Counted from the stretch's first letter, positions 53,913-62,809 are shown. The stretch: 64,000 nucleotides of DNA from Bradyrhizobium macuxiense (GCF_007993935.1 NZ_VITY01000004.1:613692-677691); one strand, 5' to 3'. Made by a program: numbers and translations. The notes: generated by a model not told the origin, from the letters alone.

Positions 53913-55121
53913 TCACTTCACCCGGTGCAGCAATGCGACCAGTTCCGCCTGCCGATGCGTGCCGGTCTTCTGGAAGATCGTCTTGAGCTGATTGCGCGCG
54001 GTGGCGAGGGCAACGCCGGCCTCCTGTGCCGCCGCTTCGACTGAATCGCCGCGCGCAAGCCGCGTGGCGAGGCGCGCCTGCGCCGGCGTCAGTTCGAAGG
54101 TGGCCGCCAGCAGCGCAGAATCGAATGCGGCGCTGCCTTCGAGATCGCGGATCAACAGGATCGCGCGCGCGCCCAGGAACGGTGAGCGCGCGGCGGGAGG
54201 CACCGGCTGCATCTGGATTACGATCGGCCGCTTGTCGATCCTGCGCACCACGATCGGCGCTGTTGGGAGCGGGTGCAGGTCCGAACTGTGGGCCAGCAGA
54301 TCGATCAGCCTGGTCAGATCGGCATTGGCCTGCCGGTCGAGCAGAGTGAGGCGGTTGTTGCGGATCGCAAGGTCATGGCCGAGGCAGCTTTCCGCGTGGG
54401 CGTTCATGCCGATGACGGCGCCGAAGCGGCCGACGGCGATCGCCGCGACCTGGATCAGGTCGAGCGCGCTGGTGATGCCCGAGATCGCCGAGCGGCCGAC
54501 GACGGTGGACAGCGTCGCGGCCTCGGTCAGCCGTGCCGACACGCGCGAGAGTGCCTTGACCTCGTCGGCGTCGAACATGCCTTCCTTCGGCGAGCGCTGG
54601 ATGCTCAATGCCCACAATGCCGGGCCGGCGCGGAAGCCGATCCCCGCGAACCATTTCAGCCCGAACTCGCCGAGCGTCGCATAAAGCGGGTCGCGCAGCA
54701 TCTCGGCCTCACCACCGAACAGGTCCGCATCGGTGATGACATTGGTGCCAGCCAGCATCAGGGGCACGCCGCGTGCCGCGCGGATGTCGGTGAGATGCAG
54801 ATTGTTCGGGAAATAGGTCTTGGTGAAATATTCGCTGATCGATTCCGAGCGCGGAATGTCCTCGGTGCGGATATCGCTCTGAAGCATCGCAGCCCCGGTC
54901 GCGCCGACGGCCGCGCTGACCTCGTCCATGAAGGACGGCCAGGTCGCGGGATCGAGCACCACGTCGCCAAGGCGCGCGGTCACGTCGTCCAGCCTGTGCA
55001 CGTCGACCAAAGGCTTAAGCTCCGCTTGATGCAGCTTTTCGTTGTTTCGCAAGGCGAAACAGGAAAAGCCTGGTTGCGCCCGGTACCGGGCATAAGACAA
55101 CCCCGGCCGCCGGTCATGCAA
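53913..55121 (-). CDS. LuxR-type helix-turn-helix regulator
   Basis: Up to 402 residues (true start may be internal, since the first 30 or so lack conservation signs). The N-terminal part resembles a PAS/GAF-like sensor (LGDVVLDPATWPSFMDEVSAAVG). The C-terminal 65 residues are a LuxR/FixJ helix-turn-helix (ELTPAQARLATRLARGDSVEAAAQEAGVALATARNQL). It is not an obvious AHL receptor. No response-regulator receiver domain. Target unknown. Confidence 0.75.
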   Translation of the reverse strand: MHDRRPGLSYARYRAQPGFSCFALRNNEKLHQAELKPLVDVHRLDDVTARLGDVVLDPATWPSFMDEVSAAVGATGAAMLQSDIRTEDIPRSESISEYFTKTYFPNNLHLTDIRAARGVPLMLAGTNVITDADLFGGEAEMLRDPLYATLGEFGLKWFAGIGFRAGPALWALSIQRSPKEGMFDADEVKALSRVSARLTEAATLSTVVGRSAISGITSALDLIQVAAIAVGRFGAVIGMNAHAESCLGHDLAIRNNRLTLLDRQANADLTRLIDLLAHSSDLHPLPTAPIVVRRIDKRPIVIQMQPVPPAARSPFLGARAILLIRDLEGSAAFDSALLAATFELTPAQARLATRLARGDSVEAAAQEAGVALATARNQLKTIFQKTGTHRQAELVALLHRVK

Positions 55122-55205
55122 GTAAAATCAGCGGCGCGGCCTCGGGCCAGGCCGGAAACCCCAGCGAAACATAGTCGAAAATCGGCGAGCGGTGTGGACC
55201 CACCG

Positions 55206-55856
55206 TTACCGCAAACGCAAGTCCCGGCGGCGATCGGCCTCGGTCAACGCGACGCGGCAGAAGCTGGCGGCGATCGCGACGACGTCCTCCACGGTTTGCG
55301 GATATTGCTTCGAGACCCAGCGTAGCGCGATCGAGATGACCGCGCCGACCATGCCGGTCGAGAGCAGCGTCGCAGCCGCGCCCCTGTCTCCGTGTTTCGC
55401 ATCGAGCACCGGCGGCACCAGGATGTCGCTGAAGACACGCCCGGCGTCGAGCTTGACGGCATCGACCGCCGGGCTGATGCCGGAGATTTCCAGCAGGAAA
55501 ACCCGCGCCGGCTTCGGATGCTCCTTCAGCCGGGTAAAATACAGCGTCAGCGCGGCGTGCAGCCGTGCTTCGGCATCGTGGCCCGCGGCCGCGGCGGCAG
55601 CCGTCATTTCCTCGTGCAGATGGCCGACGACATGATTGTAGGCGGCGATCAGCAGCGCTTCGCTGTTGGCAAAGGACTCGTAGAAATAGCGCTCCGTGAG
55701 CTCAGCGGCCTCGCAGATCGCCTTCACCGTCGCGCTGGGATAGCCGACCTCGCCATAGACCTCGATCGCAGCATCGATCAGCTTCAGCCGCCGTTCGGTG
55801 CGGCGCTCGTCGGCGTCCATGCCGCCATAGAGGCGGGCTTTCCGGCTGCTTGCCAT
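55206..55856 (-). CDS. TetR/AcrR family regulator of the Baeyer-Villiger monooxygenase gene
   Basis: 216 residues from ATG 55856; ATG 55880 is in frame but overlaps the operator. The RKARLYGG leader is followed by a TetR helix-turn-helix (SATVKAICEAAELTERYFYESF) and a long helical ligand domain. Divergent from the monooxygenase gene at 55942 and probably binds the palindrome between them. The inducer may be a ketone substrate. Confidence 0.88.
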   Translation of the reverse strand: MASSRKARLYGGMDADERRTERRLKLIDAAIEVYGEVGYPSATVKAICEAAELTERYFYESFANSEALLIAAYNHVVGHLHEEMTAAAAAAGHDAEARLHAALTLYFTRLKEHPKPARVFLLEISGISPAVDAVKLDAGRVFSDILVPPVLDAKHGDRGAAATLLSTGMVGAVISIALRWVSKQYPQTVEDVVAIAASFCRVALTEADRRRDLRLR

Positions 55857-55878
55857 GAAAAGTGTATTGACATGAGCC

Positions 55879-55906
55879 ATTGTCAGATGTCAAGTTATCT
55901 GACAAT
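55879..55906. promoter_or_regulatory. TetR operator palindrome between divergent TetR and monooxygenase genes
   Basis: Perfect 10-bp arms ATTGTCAGAT (55879-55888) and ATCTGACAAT (55897-55906) with 8-bp spacer, centred in the divergent promoter region. Likely binding site of the adjacent TetR protein. Confidence 0.75.
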
Positions 55907-55941
55907 AAGGATTGTCAATTTTGCACGGGAGAGGTCAGGGC

Positions 55942-57447
55942 GTGTCTACTCATTTCGACGTGTTGATCGTGGGTGCCGGCTTGTCAGGCATCGGCGCCGG
56001 CTACCATCTGCAGACCAACTGTCCGGACCGCAGCTACGCCATTCTCGAAGGCCGCGATTGCATCGGCGGGACCTGGGACCTGTTCCGCTATCCCGGCATC
56101 CGCTCCGACTCCGACATGTACACGCTCGGCTATTCGTTCCGGCCGTGGACCGAGCCGAAAGCGATCGCCGACGGGCCGTCGATCCTCAACTATGTGCGCG
56201 AGACCGCGCGCGCGTATGGCATCGACAAGAAGATCCGCTTCAACCATCGCGTCGTGCGCGCCGACTGGTCGTCGGCCGACTCGCAATGGACCGTCGAAGT
56301 CGAGCGCGGGCCGGAGAAGGCGATCGAGCGCCTCACCTGCAACTTCCTGTTCATGTGCAGCGGCTACTACAAATATGAGCACGGCTACACGCCGGACTTC
56401 CCGGGCATCGCCGATTTCGCCGGCCGCGTCGTCCATCCGCAGAAATGGACCGACGACATCAACTATGCCGGCAAGAAGGTGGTGGTGATCGGCAGCGGCG
56501 CGACCGCGGTGACCCTGGTGCCGGAAATGGCGAAGGCCGCCGCCCATGTCACGATGCTGCAGCGTTCGCCGACCTATGTCGTGGCGCGGCCGGACGAGGA
56601 CAAGGTCGCCAACTGGCTGCGGGCGCGGCTGCCGGCGAAGCTCGCCTATGGCCTCACGCGCTGGAAGAACGTGCTGTTCGGCATGTATTTCTATCGGCTC
56701 TGCAAGCGCGATCCGGAGCGCGTGAAGAAGCTGATCCTCGGCGGCGTGCGCCACGCGCTCGGCCCCGATTACGACGTCGCCACGCATTTTACCCCGAGCT
56801 ACAATCCGTGGGACCAGCGGCTTTGCCTGGTGCCGAACGGCGATCTGTTTCAATCGCTGCGCAGCGGCGGATCGTCCGTCGTCACCGACCAGATCGAGAC
56901 CTTCACACCCGGCGGTATCAAGCTCAAGAGCGGCAATGTGCTCGACGCCGATGTCGTGGTGACCGCGACCGGCCTCGATCTGCAGGTGCTCGGCGGGCTC
57001 GAGATCAAGGTCGACGGCGCGCCGGTCGATCTGTCGAAGACCATGAACTACAAGGGGCTGATGTATTCGGGCGTGCCGAACCTCGCCGCGGCCTTCGGCT
57101 ACACCAACGCGTCCTGGACGCTGAAATGCGATCTGACCTGCGAATATGTCTGCCGCATGCTCAACCACATGAAGGCGAACGGCTACGCGCAGGTGACGCC
57201 GCGGCGGAACGACCCAACCGTCACTGAGCTGCCTTGGGTGGATTTCTCCTCGGGCTATATCCAGCGCGCCGCCGCCAGGTTCCCGAAGCAGGGCTCGCGC
57301 CGGCCGTGGCGGCTGTACCAGAACTATGCGCTCGATATCATGACGCTGCGGTTCGGCTCGCTGAAGGATGAGGCGATCGAGTTTCTGCCGGCGCGCCGGG
57401 CCAGTGCGGCGGATGCCGCCGCAAATCCGGCGCGACAGGTCGCGTAG
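55942..57447 (+). CDS. Baeyer-Villiger-type flavin monooxygenase
   Basis: 501 residues from GTG 55942 with GGGAGAGG upstream. It has the FAD motif GAGLSG, a GGTWDLFRYPGIRSDSDMYT segment and the BVMO fingerprint FAGRVVHPQKW (FxGxxxHxxxW), plus the NADPH motif GSGATA. Similar to EtaA/MymA-like enzymes that turn ketones into esters. Under control of a divergent TetR protein. Probably soluble, substrate unknown. Confidence 0.92.
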   Translation: MSTHFDVLIVGAGLSGIGAGYHLQTNCPDRSYAILEGRDCIGGTWDLFRYPGIRSDSDMYTLGYSFRPWTEPKAIADGPSILNYVRETARAYGIDKKIRFNHRVVRADWSSADSQWTVEVERGPEKAIERLTCNFLFMCSGYYKYEHGYTPDFPGIADFAGRVVHPQKWTDDINYAGKKVVVIGSGATAVTLVPEMAKAAAHVTMLQRSPTYVVARPDEDKVANWLRARLPAKLAYGLTRWKNVLFGMYFYRLCKRDPERVKKLILGGVRHALGPDYDVATHFTPSYNPWDQRLCLVPNGDLFQSLRSGGSSVVTDQIETFTPGGIKLKSGNVLDADVVVTATGLDLQVLGGLEIKVDGAPVDLSKTMNYKGLMYSGVPNLAAAFGYTNASWTLKCDLTCEYVCRMLNHMKANGYAQVTPRRNDPTVTELPWVDFSSGYIQRAAARFPKQGSRRPWRLYQNYALDIMTLRFGSLKDEAIEFLPARRASAADAAANPARQVA

Positions 57448-57565
57448 CGCGCGACGCGGCGAACCAGGCACAACTTCGCGCGCGCCCGTTGGGGCGCGGG
57501 CTGGCGATCATTCGGCACCTCTGCTATGGGAGGGCTGCGCCCGCATGCTTCGCGGCGGGCGGTGC

Positions 57566-57642
57566 GGTCCCGTAGCTCAGCCGGATAGAGCGACGGTTTC
57601 CTAAACCGTAGGTCGGAAGTTCGAGTCTTCCCGGGATCGCCA
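57566..57642 (+). tRNA. tRNA-Arg (anticodon CCT)
   Basis: Complete cloverleaf: acceptor GGTCCCG pairing with CGGGATC (one G-U), D-stem GCTC/GAGC, anticodon stem ACGGT with loop TTCCTAA (anticodon CCT, reads AGG), five-base variable loop, T-arm GGAAG-TTCGAGT-CTTCC, encoded CCA. Confidence 0.95.
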
Positions 57643-57820
57643 TTTTCCGCCTGGTTGCGCGCAGCGCACGCCATCGGCGACCGACTTCCCCCTGATCGAA
57701 GCCGCAACGGCCTGTGCGCGCTGCCTTTCGGCGCGGTGGGCCCGGCGTTTGCCCCCAAATTCACCCCAAATTAGGGAACGCTCCGGACAATCGGGAGGGG
57801 GCCACCGGAAGTCCGCGCGC

Positions 57821-59239
57821 ATGCGAGCTAGCGTTCCAGAACGGGTTGAGCAGGGCGGCAGCGACGCCCTTCGCGATCCGCTGCGTTCAGGCGGCCGGCC
57901 GCTCGTTGTCGATATCGACGAGGTGATGGTGCCGGGAAGCGCTGTCCCGGCGGGTATCGCTTCCGAATTGAGCCGTCGCGTTCTCGCGGTCGCCACGGCG
58001 ATCGCCACCGCGTTCGGACCTGAAGCGCGATCCACGCAGGTTGCCGATACGTCGGGCTTCGATCCATCCCGCGCGCAGTTCGACCGTGACGCGGTGACCT
58101 TCCTCTTGCAGGTGCTGGGCGAAGGCCGCCCGGTCTATCTCTGTTCGGAAAATTATTCCGAGCCGTTCGTCAGCGCTGTTGCTCAGCATCTCGGCGTCTT
58201 CACCGCCTGGGCTGCCGTACCGGCTGGCCGGTCACCGGCGTCGCGGAGCGAAGAGCTGCCGTCCGTGTTGCGCCAGGGCTTCGACTACATCGGCAGCGCA
58301 ACGGTCGCATTGCCTGAATTCGCATCGCGCGTGGCGCGCCCCGGTCGATCCGAACCGGCTGCGCCCGCACCGGCCGGTGTGCACAGCTGGCTGAAGCTGC
58401 TCCGGGTGCATCAATACGCGAAGAACGCCCTCGTGCTGGTGCCGCTGCTGACCGCGCATAAATTTACGCTGGGATCGGCGGCGACGTCGCTGCTTGCGGT
58501 GATCGCATTCTCGCTCTGCGCGTCAGGCGCCTACATCCTGAACGACATTCTCGACATCAGGGCCGACCGCGCGCATCCGGCCAAGCGCAACCGTCCGATC
58601 GCAAGCGGTGCGATCTCGGCGTCGCAGGCCGCCGGCGCGATGGCCCTGGCGCTAGCGGCCGCATTCGCGATCGCATTGTGCATATCGGTCGCGTTCGCCG
58701 GAGTCCTGCTCGGCTATTTCGCGCTGACAACGTCCTATTCGCTGCGGCTCAAGCGCATCGCGATCGTCGACGTCGTCGTGCTGGCGACGCTTTACACCGT
58801 CCGCGTGATCGGCGGCGCGGTCGCGATCAATGTGCCAATGTCGGAATGGTTGCTCGCGTTCTCGCTGTTCATCTTCATGTCGCTGGCGCTGGTGAAGCGC
58901 CACATCGAACTCGCCAGCCGGCCGGACGGCGCCGTGCTGGCGGCGCGCGGCTACCAGGTCGAAGACAAGTCGATGATCGCGATCCTCGCTGCGGCGTCGG
59001 GCTTCAATGCCGTCGTGATCTTCACGCTCTACATATCGTCCGATACGGTTCGCGCGCTCTACAGCCATCCGCAACTGCTCTGGGCCTGCTGCCCGATCCT
59101 GATGTACTGGATCGGCCGCGTGATGCTGTTCGCGCAGCGTGGATTGATCGACGACGATCCGGTGATGTTCGCGCTCCGGGATCGGGCCAGCTGGGTCGCG
59201 CTGGGCGCGATCGGCGTCATCATGCTCGCCGCCATCTAG
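57821..59239 (+). CDS. UbiA family prenyltransferase with N-terminal HAD-like domain (DPPR synthase-like)
   Basis: 472 residues from ATG 57821 (GGAAG upstream). Residues 25-165 are HAD-like (VVDIDEV near 31) but motif III Lys and motif IV Asp appear lost, so phosphatase activity is doubtful. The C-terminal half is a UbiA membrane prenyltransferase with about eight TM segments and Asp-rich motif NDILDIRAD (near 241). Its place before DprE1- and DprE2-like genes suggests decaprenyl-phosphoribose synthesis as by Rv3806c or NoeC. Confidence 0.85.
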   Translation: MRASVPERVEQGGSDALRDPLRSGGRPLVVDIDEVMVPGSAVPAGIASELSRRVLAVATAIATAFGPEARSTQVADTSGFDPSRAQFDRDAVTFLLQVLGEGRPVYLCSENYSEPFVSAVAQHLGVFTAWAAVPAGRSPASRSEELPSVLRQGFDYIGSATVALPEFASRVARPGRSEPAAPAPAGVHSWLKLLRVHQYAKNALVLVPLLTAHKFTLGSAATSLLAVIAFSLCASGAYILNDILDIRADRAHPAKRNRPIASGAISASQAAGAMALALAAAFAIALCISVAFAGVLLGYFALTTSYSLRLKRIAIVDVVVLATLYTVRVIGGAVAINVPMSEWLLAFSLFIFMSLALVKRHIELASRPDGAVLAARGYQVEDKSMIAILAAASGFNAVVIFTLYISSDTVRALYSHPQLLWACCPILMYWIGRVMLFAQRGLIDDDPVMFALRDRASWVALGAIGVIMLAAI

Positions 59240-59241
59240 CG

Positions 59242-60627
59242 ATGCCGGCGGCTGCATTGCCAGGACGCGCGACGGCGAGCTCCAATCCGGGCGAGATTGG
59301 CCTGTCCGGCTGGGGCAACTATCCGAAGGTGTCGACCGAACTGCTGGCGCCGCGGACGCCCGCGGGCGCACGGGACCATCTGCTCGGGCGCTCCGGCGTC
59401 GTTGCGCGCGGCGCGGGCCGCGCCTATGGCGATGCGGCGATCGGCACGCACGCCACGATTTCGACGCACTGCCTGAACCGGATGCGGAGCTTCGATGCCG
59501 CAACCGGCCAGTTGACGGTCGAAGCCGGCGTGACCATCGCGGACATCCTTGCCGCGTTCGAGCCGCGCGGCTTTTTCCTGAAGGTGGTGCCCGGCACGAA
59601 ATTCGTGACCGTCGGCGGCGCGATCGCGGCCGACGTGCACGGCAAGAACCACCATCGCGACGGCGGCTTCGGCACGATCGTCGAGTCATTCCGCCTCGCG
59701 CTGCCCAGCGGCGAGATCGTGTCGTGCTCGCGCGCGGAGAACGCTGCGCTGTTTATGGCGACACTCGGAGGCATGGGCCTGACCGGCATGATCCTCGAGG
59801 CGACGTTGCGGCTGCTGCCGATCGAGACGGCCTGGCTGCTGCAGGACACCCGCGTCGCCGCCAATCTCGAGGCGGCGATCGATCACCTGGAGAGCAGCGC
59901 GTCGGCCACCTATTCGGTGGCCTGGATCGATTGCCTTGCACGCGGTGCTGCGCTCGGACGGTCGCTGGTCTATCTGGCCGAGCACGCCGCGCGCCGTGAC
60001 AAGGAATTGCTGGGGCCCGAGCTCGCGCCGTTCCCCAGCCCTCGCATGTCGCGGTTGTCGGTGCCGGCGCTGTTTCCCGGATGGCTGCTCAACCGCGCGT
60101 CGATGCGGGCGTTCAACGAGCTCTACTTCCGCCGCGGCGCCGCGCAGCAGGGCGAGCCGCGGCTCGTCCACTGGGATCCCTACTTCTTTCCGCTCGATGC
60201 GATCGCCGATTGGAACAGGATCTACGGCAGGCGCGGCTTCGTGCAGTATCAATGCGTGATTCCGCAGGCGCGCGCACGCCGCGTGCTCGCCGACATCCTG
60301 GACCGGGTATCCCAGCGCGGCGATGCGTCGTTCCTTGCCGTGCTCAAGCAGCTCGGCGATGGCGGTGGACCGATGTCGTTTCCGCTGCGCGGCTATACAT
60401 TGACGATGGACTTTCCGGTCAGCGACACGCTGTTCGGGTTTCTTGATGAGCTTGATGCATTGGTGGTCGATGCCGGCGGCCGGCTCTACCTCGCCAAGGA
60501 CGCGCGGCAGTCCCGCGCGACATTCGAATCCGGATATCCCGGCCTCGCGGCCTTGCGGGACATCCGCCAGCAGACCGGGGCGACCACGCGCCTTGTCTCC
60601 CACCTTTCAGCACGGCTTGGAATTTGA
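59242..60627 (+). CDS. DprE1-like decaprenylphosphoryl-ribose 2'-oxidase
   Basis: 461 residues, starting 2 bp after the UbiA stop. Residues 45-210 form a VAO-type FAD domain (RGAGRAYGD; GGAIAADVHGKNHH, matching the His132 region of M. tuberculosis DprE1). GRLYLAKDAR carries Lys419, equal to catalytic Lys418. The residue at the covalent benzothiazinone target Cys387 is Thr388 (FPLRGYTLTMDFP). With DprE2 it would epimerise lipid-linked ribose to arabinose. The frame continues upstream through the UbiA gene; the longer start is rejected. Confidence 0.88.
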   Translation: MPAAALPGRATASSNPGEIGLSGWGNYPKVSTELLAPRTPAGARDHLLGRSGVVARGAGRAYGDAAIGTHATISTHCLNRMRSFDAATGQLTVEAGVTIADILAAFEPRGFFLKVVPGTKFVTVGGAIAADVHGKNHHRDGGFGTIVESFRLALPSGEIVSCSRAENAALFMATLGGMGLTGMILEATLRLLPIETAWLLQDTRVAANLEAAIDHLESSASATYSVAWIDCLARGAALGRSLVYLAEHAARRDKELLGPELAPFPSPRMSRLSVPALFPGWLLNRASMRAFNELYFRRGAAQQGEPRLVHWDPYFFPLDAIADWNRIYGRRGFVQYQCVIPQARARRVLADILDRVSQRGDASFLAVLKQLGDGGGPMSFPLRGYTLTMDFPVSDTLFGFLDELDALVVDAGGRLYLAKDARQSRATFESGYPGLAALRDIRQQTGATTRLVSHLSARLGI

Positions 60628-61373
60628 TGACCGGCACAAAATCAATTCTGGTGATCGGCGGCAGCTCGGATATCGGGCATGCGACGGCGCTGCGCTATGC
60701 AAAGGAGGGCTGGCGCGTGGCGCTCGCCGCCCGCGATATCGAGGCCGCGCAGCGCAACGCGGATGATGTCAGGACGCGCAGCGGCGTCGAAACGACGGTT
60801 CAATCGCTCGACGTGCTGCAGACCGCGCAGCTGGCCGGCTTCGTCGCCGGCCTGTCCGTGCTCCCCGACACCGTGGTGTGCGTGGTCGGCGAGCTCGGCG
60901 ACCAGCTGCGTGCGCAGGCCGATCCCGAGCTTGCCACGACGATCATGCGCACCAACTTCGAGGCGCCCAGCCTGTTGCTCGAACTATTCGCCCAACGCTT
61001 CGAGGCGCGCGGCTCGGGAACGATCGTCGGGGTCAGCTCGGTCGCCGGCGATCGCGGGCGGGCGTCGAACTACTATTACGGCGCGGCCAAGGCCGGCTTC
61101 TCGCAATTCCTGTCCGGCCTGCGCAACCGCCTGACGCTGGCGGGCAAGGTCCGCGTCATCACCGTCAAGCCCGGCTTCGTGCGCACCAGGATGACCGCGC
61201 ATATGAAGCTGCCGGCGCCCCTGACGGTCGATCCGGATCGGGTTGCGGAGGATATCTACCTCGCCGATGTGACGAGGCCGCGCGACGTGATCTATGTGGC
61301 CAGGCGGTTCCGGCTGGTGATGACGATCATCTGCGCACTGCCGGAGGCGATCTTCAAGCGGATGCGCATCTGA
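60627..61373 (+). CDS. DprE2-like SDR, decaprenylphosphoryl-2-keto-ribose reductase
   Basis: 248 residues. The start overlaps the DprE1 stop (TGATG), so the two are translationally coupled. Classical SDR: GGSSDIGHA cofactor motif, SVAGDRG and YYYGAAKAG (Tyr/Lys), plus the VKPGFVRTRMT segment. Together with the DprE1-like protein it would complete the 2'-epimerisation to lipid-linked D-arabinose. Its 3' end overlaps the convergent GT gene by 20 bp. Confidence 0.88.
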   Translation: MTGTKSILVIGGSSDIGHATALRYAKEGWRVALAARDIEAAQRNADDVRTRSGVETTVQSLDVLQTAQLAGFVAGLSVLPDTVVCVVGELGDQLRAQADPELATTIMRTNFEAPSLLLELFAQRFEARGSGTIVGVSSVAGDRGRASNYYYGAAKAGFSQFLSGLRNRLTLAGKVRVITVKPGFVRTRMTAHMKLPAPLTVDPDRVAEDIYLADVTRPRDVIYVARRFRLVMTIICALPEAIFKRMRI

Positions 61374-62607
61374 CGGTCGATCCGCTGACTGCTTCCGTCC
61401 CTGAACTGCGCAGCAGCACGATGCCGACAATGAGCGCGATCAGCGGAATGATCGCAAAACCGCCGATCGAGAACGTGCTGAGCGCCTGTTCGCCGTTGTG
61501 GGAAGAAGCCATCTGCGTCGCTTGCAGGTAGCCGAACGCGCCGATCGGTATCGGCAGGGCGTAGATGATCCCCCGTTCCCACTCGCGCGCGCTCGCCAGC
61601 AGCGCCGGTAACAGCAGCGTCAGGCCGACGCTGAAGATCAGGAAATCGTAGTCGTAGGCGTAGGGGCTGATGCAGACCGACACGATCGCGACGAGGCCGA
61701 GTCGCTCGCGTGCCGGCATCGGCCGGTAGGTTGCAATGAGAACCACCGCAAGCGCCAGCACCGCGACGGCGCCCTGGGCGACGAACGCTGCCGACGCGGA
61801 CAACCCCGCGGTTCGCAACGCGGCATAGATCGAGATCATGCGATGCATCGGGTAATTGCCGTGCTCGAGGAACACCGACGAATCGCGCACGCTCTGCAGA
61901 AATGCGCTCCAGATCTCGACGCCGAAGACCGCCGTACAGATCGCCGAGCTGATCAGCACGACGGCGGCGGCCGTCATCACCACGATCCAGGACCGCCGCA
62001 GCACGGCATAGACCGCGAACGCGATCGCGAGATGCGGCTTGATGATCATGAGGCCAAGGGCGGTCCCCGCGAGGATTGGCCGCTCCTGAAAGAACAGGCA
62101 GACCATTCCGATCAGCGCGGCCGTCAGCAGGCCGTTCTGTCCGCAGGCCAGCGTGATCCCGATGGTCGGAAAGAACACGATGAGCACGAGCACGAAGTTA
62201 TCGCCTGCGAGACGGCGCAGCACGGCGAGGTAAAGCGTCAGCGTCGAGGCCGCGAACAGCAGATAGGCAATCCCGACCGGAATCAGCGCGAACGGCGCCA
62301 GCAGCAGGCTGAACTGCGGCGGATAGGTCCATGACATGAAGCCATCATGCCCGCCCGACGCCTCTCTCTGGATGACGATGAGCTTCGCGAATTGATAGGC
62401 TTGGTCCACCGTGCCCAGCCACACCAGCTTTGCGGTGATGTAGAAGGCGGCAAAGTCGACGAGCTCGCGGCCGTGCCCAAGCCCCACTCGTGCCAGCCAC
62501 ACGGCCTTGAAGGCGATGGCGACGGCCAGAAGCGCGAGGATTCCGCTGACGTAAGCGGTTCGCTTCGAGGTGGTCGACCGAATGGCTTCAAGGGTAGTTG
62601 CGAACAT
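61354..62607 (-). CDS. Polytopic membrane glycosyltransferase, GT87-like (DUF2029)
   Basis: 417 residues with roughly ten TM segments. The first loop has VDFAAFYITAKLVWLG, matching the DF...A/G pattern of GT87 polyprenol-phosphate-dependent transferases, and the Asp may be catalytic. Such enzymes use lipid-linked sugars, so it may use the lipid-linked arabinose made by the adjacent DprE-like operon. Convergent with it, overlapping by 20 bp. Acceptor unknown. Confidence 0.65.
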   Translation of the reverse strand: MFATTLEAIRSTTSKRTAYVSGILALLAVAIAFKAVWLARVGLGHGRELVDFAAFYITAKLVWLGTVDQAYQFAKLIVIQREASGGHDGFMSWTYPPQFSLLLAPFALIPVGIAYLLFAASTLTLYLAVLRRLAGDNFVLVLIVFFPTIGITLACGQNGLLTAALIGMVCLFFQERPILAGTALGLMIIKPHLAIAFAVYAVLRRSWIVVMTAAAVVLISSAICTAVFGVEIWSAFLQSVRDSSVFLEHGNYPMHRMISIYAALRTAGLSASAAFVAQGAVAVLALAVVLIATYRPMPARERLGLVAIVSVCISPYAYDYDFLIFSVGLTLLLPALLASAREWERGIIYALPIPIGAFGYLQATQMASSHNGEQALSTFSIGGFAIIPLIALIVGIVLLRSSGTEAVSGSTVRCASA

Positions 62608-62809
62608 CAAACCGGGCCTTGTTGCGGCAATTCAGGCTAGGTCGAATAGGTTAAGCAGTCGAAAAATCGGGCGGGAGAGGGCGGTTCAGCGTCTGTCGCC
62701 TGACAGCCGCGGGAACCGACGGTATATTGCTGCCCGGCTACGACTTTCGCTGGACGCTCCGTCGGCGGCAATGATAACGGCTGGGAAGAACCCTCTCTCG
62801 ACGGATCGC

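Noticed and set aside
57566..57642. Integration (att) site at the tRNA
   Set aside because: No duplicate of the tRNA 3' end and no integrase gene found in the window.
58678..59241. Longer version of the DprE1-like protein starting inside the UbiA gene
   Set aside because: The extra N-terminal part is out-of-frame UbiA sequence without homology; ATG 59242 directly follows the UbiA stop and starts the FAD-domain protein.
57821..61373. Nodulation (noe) gene cluster
   Set aside because: The enzymes resemble NoeC/O-type proteins, but no nod box or other nod genes are present, so a role in Nod factor arabinosylation cannot be claimed.
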